NCBI RefSeq assembly: GCF_001613365.1
Contig: NZ_BDCF01000009.1
Location: 124,001-188,000 of the forward strand
Length of the DNA stretch: 64,000 nucleotides
Direction: 5' to 3'
From: Nocardia xishanensis NBRC 101358
GTDB taxonomy: Bacteria > Actinomycetota > Actinomycetes > Mycobacteriales > Mycobacteriaceae
The position numbers and the translations under genes were made by a program. Positions within the stretch are counted from its first letter, which is position 1. Each line of letters starts with the position of its first letter. Positions 41,225-49,324 of the stretch are shown piece by piece. The notes beneath the pieces were generated by a model, which saw only the letters and a program-made list of their open reading frames with translations, was not told the origin of the DNA and did not search any database.

Positions 41225-42676
41225 ATGGCACCGCTCCTACGGCGGCTGCTGCGGGCGGTGACGGTGGCGGCGGTGCTCGCGCTCGCCACCGGAACACCCA
41301 CGCCCGCACTGGCGGTCGGGCCGCCGAAGATCGATGACGGCGCACTCGGCGCCGTGCTCGGCCTGGCCGCGAGCGCTAGACCGCCGGACGAGACCGAACA
41401 GGCCAAGGTCTGCGCCGAACCCACCCTCCAGGGCGGGGTGCCCCGCGATCCGCCACTGGCGCAGCGGATCCTCGATTTGCCCGAGGCGTGGCAGTTCAGT
41501 CGCGGCGCGGGTCAGAAGGTCGCCGTCATCGATACCGGCGTGAACCGGCACTGGCGCCTGCCCGCGCTCCAGGCAGGCGGCGACTTCGTCTCCACCACCG
41601 ACGGCACCGTCGACTGCGACGGCCACGGCACCTTCGTGGCCGGGATCATCGCCGCTCAGCCCAGCCTGGAGGACGGATTCGCCGGTGTCGCACCGGAAGC
41701 CGAGATCCTGGCCATCCGCCAGCTCAGCTCGGCCTACGAGGCCAAGGACCGCAATCGCCGGGAGGAGCCGGGTGTCATCACGCGCGAAGGCTACGGCACG
41801 GTCAACACCTTGGCCGCCGGTGTCGTCCGCGCGGTCGACATGGGCGCCACGGTGATCAACATTTCCGAGGTGGCGTGCATGGCCGCGAGTGCGGGCGCTG
41901 CCGACGGCGCCTTGGGCGCCGCCGTGAAATACGCCTACGACCGCAATGTGGTCGTAGTCGCCGCGGCCGGAAACATCATGCAGGGCACTGCTTGTGAGAA
42001 GCAGAACGACCGCTCGGGCTGGTCGGCGGTGGGCACCGTGGTCACCCCGGCCTGGTTCACGCCCTACGTGCTGTCGGTCGCCTCGGTGGATCCCGAGGGC
42101 GCGGTCTCACCGTTCTCGCTGCACGGCCCGTGGGTCGGCGTCGCCGCGCCGGGGCGCGAAATCGTCTCCCTGGACAGCAAGCCGGGCGGCGCGGGCCTGG
42201 TCAACGCCACCCAGACCAACGAGGGCTACTCCACCATCGACGGCACCAGCTTCTCCAGCGCCTACGTCTCCGGATTAGCCGCGCTCGTCCGGTCGCGCTT
42301 CCCGGAACTGACCGCCGCCGAGGTGATCGATCGGATCAAGCTGACCGCGCAGGCACCGGACAACGGACGCAACGACAAGGTCGGGCACGGCCTGATCGAT
42401 CCACTGGCCGCGCTCACCGCGCAACTGCCGCAGCATCCGATCACCGTCGGCTCCGATATACCGCGCAAGATCGCCGGGCCGTCCCCGGCGCCGTACGTCG
42501 ACCCGGCCCCGCGCCTGGTCGCCACGATCGGCTCGATCACGCTGCTCGCCCTGCTCGGGCTCGGCTACGCCGCCTCGATCCCGTTTCGGCGGGGTAAGCA
42601 GGTGAGTGTGGATCCTGGCGCGGAGCAAGAAATTCGCGACGCGAGATCAACGCCCGGAGGAGGTAGCGCAGCGTGA
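41225..42676 (+). CDS. mycP: Mycosin, subtilisin-like protease of the ESX system
   Basis: 483 residues. Signal peptide (RRLLRAVTVAAVLALATG), catalytic triad D103 (VIDTGV), H134 (DGHGTFVAG) and S342 (GTSFSSAYVSG), Asn of the oxyanion hole in AAAGNIMQG, and a C-terminal membrane anchor (LVATIGSITLLALLGLG). MycP stabilises and gates the ESX complex on the periplasmic side and cleaves some substrates. All catalytic residues are kept. Its stop overlaps a GTG that opens a mini-ORF toward eccC. Confidence 0.95.
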   Translation: MAPLLRRLLRAVTVAAVLALATGTPTPALAVGPPKIDDGALGAVLGLAASARPPDETEQAKVCAEPTLQGGVPRDPPLAQRILDLPEAWQFSRGAGQKVAVIDTGVNRHWRLPALQAGGDFVSTTDGTVDCDGHGTFVAGIIAAQPSLEDGFAGVAPEAEILAIRQLSSAYEAKDRNRREEPGVITREGYGTVNTLAAGVVRAVDMGATVINISEVACMAASAGAADGALGAAVKYAYDRNVVVVAAAGNIMQGTACEKQNDRSGWSAVGTVVTPAWFTPYVLSVASVDPEGAVSPFSLHGPWVGVAAPGREIVSLDSKPGGAGLVNATQTNEGYSTIDGTSFSSAYVSGLAALVRSRFPELTAAEVIDRIKLTAQAPDNGRNDKVGHGLIDPLAALTAQLPQHPITVGSDIPRKIAGPSPAPYVDPAPRLVATIGSITLLALLGLGYAASIPFRRGKQVSVDPGAEQEIRDARSTPGGGSAA

Positions 42677-42857
42677 CCACAAAGGGCGTGACACAGTGCG
42701 CCTCCGCGCACGACGGAGCCGAGCGTCAGCGAGGCGCAGTCGTGAGCGAGCGTCAGCGAGTGAACCATGGACACAGCGCGCCTCCGCGCACGACGGAGCC
42801 GAGCGTCAGCGAGGCGCAGTCGTGAGCGGCGCCGATCAAACACCGGAAGGGTTGTAG
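42673..42857 (+). repeat. mycP-eccC spacer: 51-bp repeats and GTGA-linked mini-ORFs
   Basis: Two 51-bp copies lie at 42698-42748 and 42778-42828 (period 80). A 50-codon frame starts at GTG 42673 (GTGA overlap with mycP), ends EPSVSEAQS at TGA 42823-42825, and overlaps the start of an 11-codon frame MSGADQTPEGL that ends 3 bp before eccC. The EPSVSEA ending and the CCGAGCGTCAGCGAGGCG core are the same as in the repeats at 29035-29188. Probably a non-protein element that keeps ribosomes moving to eccC. Confidence 0.75.
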
Positions 42858-42860
42858 GAC

Positions 42861-45800
42861 ATGGCAACCGAAGGTTTCGTTCGCCGCCCGCGGATCGCGC
42901 CGCCGCGCCCGCCGGGCGGCGAGGTCGCGTTGTCCGCGCCGCCGGAACTCGATCGTCCCGTCGTCGGCAACCTGTTGATGAAGCTGATGCCGGTGGTGAT
43001 GGTGGTCGCCGTGGTCGGCATGATCGCGATGATGGTCATGATGGGCCGCAACCTGCTGGCCAACCCGTTCATGATGATGTTCCCGATGATGATGCTGATG
43101 TCGATGTTCGGCATGATGGCGGGCATGCGCGGCGGCGGCGGGCCGAAGAAGGCCGCCGAGCTCAACGAGGAACGCAAGGACTACTTCCGCTACCTCGATC
43201 AGGTCCGCAAGGATGTGCGCAAGACCGGCAACCAGCAGCTGGCGGCGCTGCGGTGGAGTCATCCCGAACCCAGCGACCTGCAATCGGTGATCGGCAGCCG
43301 CCGGATGTGGGAACGCAGGCCCAACGACCCGGATTTCGGGCACGTGCGGGTCGGCGTCGGCAGCCACCGCCTGGCCACCAAGCTGGCCCGTCCCGAGACC
43401 GGCCCACTGGAAGACCTGGAACCGGTGTCCACCGTCGCCTTGCGCCGGTTCGTGCGCACCCACTCGGTGGTGCACGGCCTTCCCACCGCGATCTCGCTGC
43501 GCGCGTTCCCCGCCATCAATATCGAAGGCGATCGTGAGGCCACGCTCACGCTGGTGCGCTCGATGCTGATGGAGTTCACCACCTTCCACGGCCCCGACCA
43601 CGCCGCGGTCGCCATCATCTGCGCCGACCCCGACGGCCCGGCTTGGTCCTGGGCGAAATGGCTACCGCACCTGCAACATCCGGTGGACCGCGACGGCATG
43701 GGCTCGGCCAGGATGATGTACCGCTCGCTGGCCGAACTGGAGACATCCATGTCCGCCGAGCTGGTCGAGCGCGGTCGGTTCATGCGTAACGCGCAGCCGA
43801 CAGCGGGCCGGATCCATCTGCTGGTGATCATCGACGACGGCTACGTCAGCGGTTCCGAACGCGTCGTCAGCGACGCGGGCCTGGACTCGGTGACCGTACT
43901 CGACCTGACCGCACCGCAGAGCGGTCTTGCGGTGCGCCGCGGCCTGCAACTGGTCGTCACCGACGACGGCATGGTCGCCGCGAAATCCGCGGCGGGCGTG
44001 GAGAAGTTCGCCACCGCCGACCAAGTGACCAGCGCCGAGGCGACCGCGCTGGCCCGGGATCTGGCGCGCTTCCGCATCGCGACCGCCGCCCAGATGGTGA
44101 GCCTGGGCGCTGAGACCCGGGCCGATCCCGGCCTGATGGCCCTGTTGAAGATTCCCGACGCCGCCCAGATCGATCCCGCGGTGGTGTGGCGCCCGCGCAG
44201 CGACCGGGAACGGCTGCGGGTGCCGATCGGCGTCACCCCCGACGGTACGCCGGTCGAGATCGACATCAAGGAGTCCGCCGAGAACGGCATGGGCCCGCAC
44301 GGATTGTGCATCGGCGCGACGGGTTCGGGTAAGTCGGAGTTCCTGCGCACGCTGGTGCTTTCCATGGTGACCACGCACTCGCCCGATCTGCTGAACCTGG
44401 TCCTGGTCGACTTCAAGGGTGGTGCGACCTTCCTCGGTCTCGACTCGCTGCCGCACGTCTCCGCGGTCATCACCAACCTCGAGGAGGAACTCGCCCTCGT
44501 CGACCGCATGAAGGACGCCCTCTCCGGTGAGATGACCCGGCGCCAGGAGCTGCTGCGCGCGGCGGGCAACTTCGCCAATGTCACCGAATACGAGAAGGCT
44601 CGCGCCGCGGGCGCCGACCTGGATCCGCTGCCCGCACTGTTCGTGGTGGTCGACGAGTTCTCCGAACTGCTCTCGCAGAAGCCGGATTTCGCCGACCTGT
44701 TCGTGATGATCGGCCGCCTCGGCCGCTCGCTGCGCGTGCATCTGCTGCTGGCTTCGCAGCGCCTGGAGGAGAACAAGCTGCGCGGTCTGGACTCGCATCT
44801 GTCCTATCGGATCGGCCTGCGTACCTTCTCCGCCAACGAGTCCAGGGCGGTGCTCGGCATCACCGACGCCTACCACCTGCCCAGCGTGCCGGGCTCCGGC
44901 TACCTCAAGAGCGACGCCGACGATCCGCTGCGCTTCAACGCCAGTTACGTCTCCGGGCCGTATGTTTCGCCGCGCAGTACACGGAAGGTGGACGGCAAGA
45001 CCGTCGGCGGGCAGTCGCCTGCGGTGTTCACCGCTGCGCCGGTCGCGCTGCCGGAGATCGTCGAGCCCGAGCGGAAGGCCGTGCCGAGTGGCAGGCCCGA
45101 GCTGCCGCCGCCGCCCGGACGGATGGGTCTGCCCGAATTGCCGCCGCCGCCAGGGCGACTCGCGGCGGAGGGAGCCGACGACGAGCAGACCACGGTGCCG
45201 GTCGCCGAGGCCGTTCCCGCGACGCTGCTGACCACCGTCGTCGATCGCCTGCGCGGCCACGGCCGCCCGGCGCACGAGGTATGGCTGCCGCCGCTGGACG
45301 AGTCGCCGTCGGTCGACATGTTGCTGCCCGACCCGGACTGGCGCTCGCCGCTCAACCGGCACGGTCAGCTGTGGTTGCCGTTGGGTGTCATCGACAAGCC
45401 CTACGAGCAGCGCCGCGACGTGCTGATCGTGGATCTGTCCGCGGCGCAGGGCAATGTCGCGGTCGTCGGTGGTCCGCAGTCGGGTAAGTCGACCACCCTG
45501 CGCACCATCATCATGGCCGCGGCCGCCACTCACACACCCGAGCAGGTGCAGTTCTACTGTCTCGACTTCGGTGGCGGCACACTCTCCGGTTTGGCGGGGA
45601 TACCGCATGTCGGTTCCGTCGCGGGTCGCATGGAAGTCGATCGGATCCGCCGCACCATCGCGGAGGTGACCGGCATCCTGCGCCACCGTGAGGAGCTGTT
45701 CCGCGAGCTGGGCATCGACTCCATCGTCGAATTCCGCAGGCGCAAAGCGCTGCTGGCGGAGCAGCCGCAGGCCGACCGGCAGGCCGACCCGCTCGCTCAG

Positions 45801-46979
45801 GATCTGCACGGCGACGTCTTTCTCGTCATCGACGGCTGGCCCACCATCCGCGCCGATTACGACACGCTGGAACCGCAGCTCAATGCCATCGCCGCACAGG
45901 GTCTTTCCTATGGTGTCCACCTGATCGTCTCCACCACCCGGTGGCCGGAGATCCGCCCGCAGATCAAGGACCTCATCGGTACCCGCATCGAGCTCCGCCT
46001 CGGTGACCCGTCCGACTCCGAGATGGACCGGCGTACCGCGGTGCTCGTGCCCACCGGGCGCCCTGGCCGTGGTCTCACCGCGCAGAAGCTGCACCTGCTG
46101 GTCGCGTTGCCGCGCTTGGACTCCGACTCCGATCCGCGCACTCTGTCCGAGGGAATCGGCATCGCCAAGCAGCAGCTCAACGAGCTCTACCCCGGCCGGA
46201 ACGCGCCCGAGGTCCGGATGCTTCCGATGGAGCTCTCGCGCGAGGCCGTGGTCGCGGAGGCGGCGCGGCGGGGCATCCAGCAGAGCAAGACGCTGGCCGT
46301 TATCGGCATCGGCGAGACCGACCTGCAACCGATCGCCATGGATTTCGCGGTGCAGCCGCACTTCTACAGCTTCTGCGATGTGGAGTGCGGTAAGACCACG
46401 CTGTTGCGCAATATCGTCGCAGGCATCACCGAGAACTCCACCTCCGAGGAAGCCCGCGTCATCCTGATCGACTACCGGCGCACCATGCTCGGAGTGCTGG
46501 AAGGGGCGCAGCTGGCCGGCTACTCGACCTCCTCGCAGACGTCCTTCGGGATGATCAAGGAAGTCGCGAACTACCTCCAGAAGCGGATCCCGGGCAATGA
46601 CATCACGCCACAGCAGTTGCGCGAACGCAGCTGGTGGACCGGGCCCGAGATCTACGTCGTCGTCGACGATTACGAGATGGTGGTCTCCGGTGGGCGCAAC
46701 CCGCTGGAGCCGCTGATCGATTTCCTGCCGCAGGCACGCGACCTCGGTCTGCACGTGGTGATCAGCCGCCGCGCGGGCGGCGCAAGCCGGGCCATGTTCG
46801 ACAAGGTGCTCGGCACGCTCAAGGAAATGGGTGTGGACGCGCTGCTGATGAGCGCACCCAAGGACGAGGGCAAGATCATCGGTGATATTCGCGCGGCCAA
46901 GCTGCCGCCCGGTCGTGGCACGCTGGTTACTCGCGGCGGCAACGAGATGATCCAGGTGGCGTACCTGCCGCCACTGTAG
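42861..46979 (+). CDS. eccC: ESX FtsK/SpoIIIE-type ATPase EccC (EccCa and EccCb fused)
   Basis: 1372 residues. Two N-terminal membrane helices (MPVVMVVAVVGMIAMMVMM and a Met-rich one), a DUF-type stalk domain, then three ATPase modules. Walker A motifs: GATGSGKS (~aa 482-490), GGPQSGKS (~868-876) and DVECGKTT (~1172). Walker B of module 1 is FVVVDEF. Module 3 lacks the first Gly of the P-loop. EccC recognises Esx substrates and powers export; only module 1 is usually strongly catalytic, the others bind substrate. Fusion of Ca and Cb in one chain is as in ESX-2 to ESX-5 systems. Confidence 0.97.
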   Translation: MATEGFVRRPRIAPPRPPGGEVALSAPPELDRPVVGNLLMKLMPVVMVVAVVGMIAMMVMMGRNLLANPFMMMFPMMMLMSMFGMMAGMRGGGGPKKAAELNEERKDYFRYLDQVRKDVRKTGNQQLAALRWSHPEPSDLQSVIGSRRMWERRPNDPDFGHVRVGVGSHRLATKLARPETGPLEDLEPVSTVALRRFVRTHSVVHGLPTAISLRAFPAINIEGDREATLTLVRSMLMEFTTFHGPDHAAVAIICADPDGPAWSWAKWLPHLQHPVDRDGMGSARMMYRSLAELETSMSAELVERGRFMRNAQPTAGRIHLLVIIDDGYVSGSERVVSDAGLDSVTVLDLTAPQSGLAVRRGLQLVVTDDGMVAAKSAAGVEKFATADQVTSAEATALARDLARFRIATAAQMVSLGAETRADPGLMALLKIPDAAQIDPAVVWRPRSDRERLRVPIGVTPDGTPVEIDIKESAENGMGPHGLCIGATGSGKSEFLRTLVLSMVTTHSPDLLNLVLVDFKGGATFLGLDSLPHVSAVITNLEEELALVDRMKDALSGEMTRRQELLRAAGNFANVTEYEKARAAGADLDPLPALFVVVDEFSELLSQKPDFADLFVMIGRLGRSLRVHLLLASQRLEENKLRGLDSHLSYRIGLRTFSANESRAVLGITDAYHLPSVPGSGYLKSDADDPLRFNASYVSGPYVSPRSTRKVDGKTVGGQSPAVFTAAPVALPEIVEPERKAVPSGRPELPPPPGRMGLPELPPPPGRLAAEGADDEQTTVPVAEAVPATLLTTVVDRLRGHGRPAHEVWLPPLDESPSVDMLLPDPDWRSPLNRHGQLWLPLGVIDKPYEQRRDVLIVDLSAAQGNVAVVGGPQSGKSTTLRTIIMAAAATHTPEQVQFYCLDFGGGTLSGLAGIPHVGSVAGRMEVDRIRRTIAEVTGILRHREELFRELGIDSIVEFRRRKALLAEQPQADRQADPLAQDLHGDVFLVIDGWPTIRADYDTLEPQLNAIAAQGLSYGVHLIVSTTRWPEIRPQIKDLIGTRIELRLGDPSDSEMDRRTAVLVPTGRPGRGLTAQKLHLLVALPRLDSDSDPRTLSEGIGIAKQQLNELYPGRNAPEVRMLPMELSREAVVAEAARRGIQQSKTLAVIGIGETDLQPIAMDFAVQPHFYSFCDVECGKTTLLRNIVAGITENSTSEEARVILIDYRRTMLGVLEGAQLAGYSTSSQTSFGMIKEVANYLQKRIPGNDITPQQLRERSWWTGPEIYVVVDDYEMVVSGGRNPLEPLIDFLPQARDLGLHVVISRRAGGASRAMFDKVLGTLKEMGVDALLMSAPKDEGKIIGDIRAAKLPPGRGTLVTRGGNEMIQVAYLPPL

Positions 46980-46984
46980 GCGCA

Positions 46985-47103
46985 CCTCCGCCTTCGCTCC
47001 GGCCATGCGCGGAGTAAGGGCGGACTCCGTCCGGCTCTGTGGCTTTGTGCGTACTCCGCCTTCGCTCCGGCCGTGCGCGGATTGAGGGCGGAGTACGTCC
47101 GGT
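46985..47103. repeat. Two 68-bp tandem repeats with hairpins after eccC
   Basis: Units start at 46985 and 47053 and share CTCCGCCTTCGCTCCGGCC. In copy 2 GTACTCCGCC (47051-47060) pairs perfectly with GGCGGAGTAC (47087-47096). Located between convergent eccC and the acetyltransferase gene, so a terminator role is possible. Confidence 0.8.
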
Positions 47104-47124
47104 TCCGTCGCCGGCGCTGCCTGG

Positions 47125-47754
47125 TCAGTTCGGCAGCGCCGGGGGAGCGAGGATGGTGTCCGTCGGCGGGTCCAGCCGGGGCGCCGCCGACGGAAGACCC
47201 GTGGTGGGGACGGCGAGCGTCTGCTCGAAATCCCAGCTGTCGGTGCGTCGTTCGAAAAGCGCGCGGGACGGTCCGCGCGCGACCGGCCCCGCGATACGCG
47301 CCATACGGAAGCCCGCCCTGCGGTAGTAGTCGTGCAAGTCGGCGTTGGTGGTCCAGGCGTCGAGACGGACCCAGTCGCGGTCGCGCTCCTTGGCGAGCTG
47401 CCCGGCCTGCGCGAGCAGGCGATGGCCGAGACGCTGTCCGGCGAAACGCAGGTCGACGATCATGAAGTGCACGACCATCGCGTCGGCGAGCTCCCACTCC
47501 GACCACAGTCCGGGGTCGGCGCGGTCGTTGACGGTGATGGTGCCCGCCGGTTCGCCGTCCACCTCGGCGATCCAGGTCTCGCCCGCGTCGAGTGAGCGGC
47601 CGACGGCGCGGGCGAATATCTCGATGGGCAGGCCGCGGCCTGCGACTGTCCACTGGTCGGAGCCGCGGGCGGTGAGCCATGCGGTGCGCTGAACGCGCAG
47701 GCGGCAGATCAAGCCGAGATCGCCGAGGGTGGCCTCGCGGAAAACGGTAGTCAT
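47125..47754 (-). CDS. GNAT-family N-acetyltransferase
   Basis: 209 residues. The GNAT core is clear: HFMIVDLRFAGQRLGHRLLAQAG carries the acetyl-CoA loop (Q/RxxGxG/A variant) and LDAWTTNADLHDYYRRAGFR the last helix. A disordered Pro-rich tail of ~35 residues is extra. ATG overlaps the stop of gntR (ATGA), so both are co-expressed. The substrate is unknown; a role in resistance or metabolite modification is possible. Confidence 0.85.
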   Translation of the reverse strand: MTTVFREATLGDLGLICRLRVQRTAWLTARGSDQWTVAGRGLPIEIFARAVGRSLDAGETWIAEVDGEPAGTITVNDRADPGLWSEWELADAMVVHFMIVDLRFAGQRLGHRLLAQAGQLAKERDRDWVRLDAWTTNADLHDYYRRAGFRMARIAGPVARGPSRALFERRTDSWDFEQTLAVPTTGLPSAAPRLDPPTDTILAPPALPN

Positions 47755-48560
47755 AGCAAAGAAATACCTGGCCTATGCGACTCGCCCAATATCTGCCGGA
47801 TCACGGCGGTGCCCTCGGCGTCGCCGAGTTCGTAGGCCAGGCGGTTGCGCGTGGCGATGGAACGCTGCCGCGTGGCCCGGGTGATCCGGCTGTGGTCCGC
47901 CCCGATTCGCAGATGGTCGAGCAGGATCGTTCCGGTCGCGACGCCGAGCACGATCGCCTCCTCGGCGCTGGCGGGTCGCGCGACCAGCGTGTCGCGGTGG
48001 GCGGTCTCGGGATAGCCGCGGTCGGCCATCCGGCGGGTGGTGCCCTCGGGGATGTCGTGCGGCGAATCGATGCCGGTCGCCTCGGCCAGGTCGCGCGGAT
48101 AGAAACTGACCTCCCACGACCACGGTTCGTTGTCCAGGTACTGCACGACGGTGCGGGCGAGCACCCAGGTGTCCTCCGCCACGCCGAGCCACTGCGCCAC
48201 CTGGGCCGTCGCGGGTTCCATCCGCGCGCTGAACTCCTTGGCGGGCGCGCGATTCGCGGCGCGGGCGGTCTCCTCGAAGATGTCGTGCGGCGACTTGGGT
48301 CGGTCGGGGCGGATGTGATCGGTCATCACCGACTCGAGCACTTCCTGGTTTCGGACGATGGTCCCGCGGGAAGTAGCTGTATAGACGAGATTTTCGGCAA
48401 CGAGAACCTGAATCGCGTTGCGAGCCGTTGTGATCGAAACCTGCATCTGCTCGGCCAGTTCGGTGTGACTCGGAAGTCGATCGCCCGGATGCCATTTGCC
48501 TGCGCGGATCTCCTCGCGGAGGAGGTCTGCGATCCGGTGATACGTCGGACCGTCCGCCAT
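47751..48560 (-). CDS. GntR-family (HutC subfamily) transcriptional regulator
   Basis: 269 residues. N-terminal winged HTH (IADLLREEIRAGKWHPGDRLPS, then ELAEQMQVSITTARNAIQVL) and a C-terminal UTRA ligand domain (aa ~95-260). It likely controls its own operon with the acetyltransferase gene. An inverted repeat at 48588-48605 upstream is a candidate operator. Confidence 0.9.
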   Translation of the reverse strand: MADGPTYHRIADLLREEIRAGKWHPGDRLPSHTELAEQMQVSITTARNAIQVLVAENLVYTATSRGTIVRNQEVLESVMTDHIRPDRPKSPHDIFEETARAANRAPAKEFSARMEPATAQVAQWLGVAEDTWVLARTVVQYLDNEPWSWEVSFYPRDLAEATGIDSPHDIPEGTTRRMADRGYPETAHRDTLVARPASAEEAIVLGVATGTILLDHLRIGADHSRITRATRQRSIATRNRLAYELGDAEGTAVIRQILGESHRPGISLL

Positions 48561-48587
48561 CTTGCTCCTCGGTTGGTCGTGCAGGTA

Positions 48588-48605
48588 ACGAAGTGTACTC
48601 TTCGT
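48588..48605. promoter_or_regulatory. Inverted repeat ACGAAG-N6-CTTCGT, candidate GntR operator
   Basis: A perfect 6-bp inverted repeat around TGTACT, 28 bp upstream of the gntR start and 24 bp before the divergent promoter. Confidence 0.45.
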
Positions 48606-48628
48606 GACTCCCTACGGCCCGGTAACGC

Positions 48629-48656
48629 TTGACAGGTGCCTTCAGAGGTTTATTGT
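48629..48656 (+). promoter_or_regulatory. Sigma-A-type promoter for the DUF4254 gene
   Basis: TTGACA (48629-48634), 16 bp, TATTGT (48651-48656). A start at the GTG 48636 would lie before this transcript, so the promoter helps to place the gene start further downstream. Confidence 0.6.
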
Positions 48657-48704
48657 AATGAACGTCCTGATCCGGTGTTGTGCGGCGATGAACGGCGAGG
48701 CAAC

Positions 48705-49235
48705 GTGGCAGGTTCGGATTCATCAACGATTGTGATGGCAGTTCCCGACACATCCCGGTGTGTCGATTCGGCAGTGCAGTCCGTGTCTACCGGGCTACTG
48801 CCCACTTCGGATCTACTTGTTCGGGCGTGTCGCGGGCATCGGGTCGTAGGTGGCCCCCTGCTCTGGTTCGCTCGTGATCTGGCGGTATTGCACGAGCGGC
48901 GACTCGTCGGTCGTGGTGGTTCGGTGAACACCGATCCCACTCATATTCTCGAAAACGAACGGCGCCGAAGCGAATTGGTCATGGCCATCGACGACTGGGT
49001 GACGCGCAGCGTCCCCCAGCATCGGCTCGGCGCTACTTTGCACACCGAGACTGTCGGCGCGGTGATCGATCGGCTCGCGGAGTCCTCGGTGCGTGCGCAC
49101 CACGCACTGATGACGCTCGACGCGCACGACGAGCTACTGCACTGCGCCTGGCACCACCTCGCCGAATTGGCGGACGCCTACGACGACCTGGTCCGCGACG
49201 TGCTCGCGGGGCGGAGGCGGCTGCCCGAGTGGTGA
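48705..49235 (+). CDS. DUF4254 family protein
   Basis: 176 residues from GTG 48705, which has GCGAGG just upstream and lies after the TTGACA/TATTGT promoter; ATG 48735 is the alternative. The core LAVLHERRL... NERRRSELVMAIDDWVTRSV... GATLHTETVGAVIDRLAESSVRAHHAL is typical of DUF4254. The biochemical role is unknown. It is divergent from gntR and convergent with espI. Confidence 0.75.
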   Translation: MAGSDSSTIVMAVPDTSRCVDSAVQSVSTGLLPTSDLLVRACRGHRVVGGPLLWFARDLAVLHERRLVGRGGSVNTDPTHILENERRRSELVMAIDDWVTRSVPQHRLGATLHTETVGAVIDRLAESSVRAHHALMTLDAHDELLHCAWHHLAELADAYDDLVRDVLAGRRRLPEW

Positions 49236-49324
49236 GGTGGTTCGTTCGGTCGGGTGTCGTCACCCCCTCCTCGGCACCCGACCGGCGAACCTCTTCGGCG
49301 CGCAGTATCTATCGAACCAGGCGT

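Noticed and set aside
33500..46979. Assignment of the locus to ESX-4
   Set aside because: ESX-4 lacks EccA, EccE, EspG and PE/PPE genes, all of which are present here.
43662..47006. Open frame of 1114 codons antisense to eccC
   Set aside because: eccC is unmistakable on the plus strand; the antisense peptide has no recognisable fold.
48636..48704. GTG 48636 as start of the DUF4254 gene
   Set aside because: It lies inside a TTGACA/TATTGT promoter, upstream of any transcript from it.
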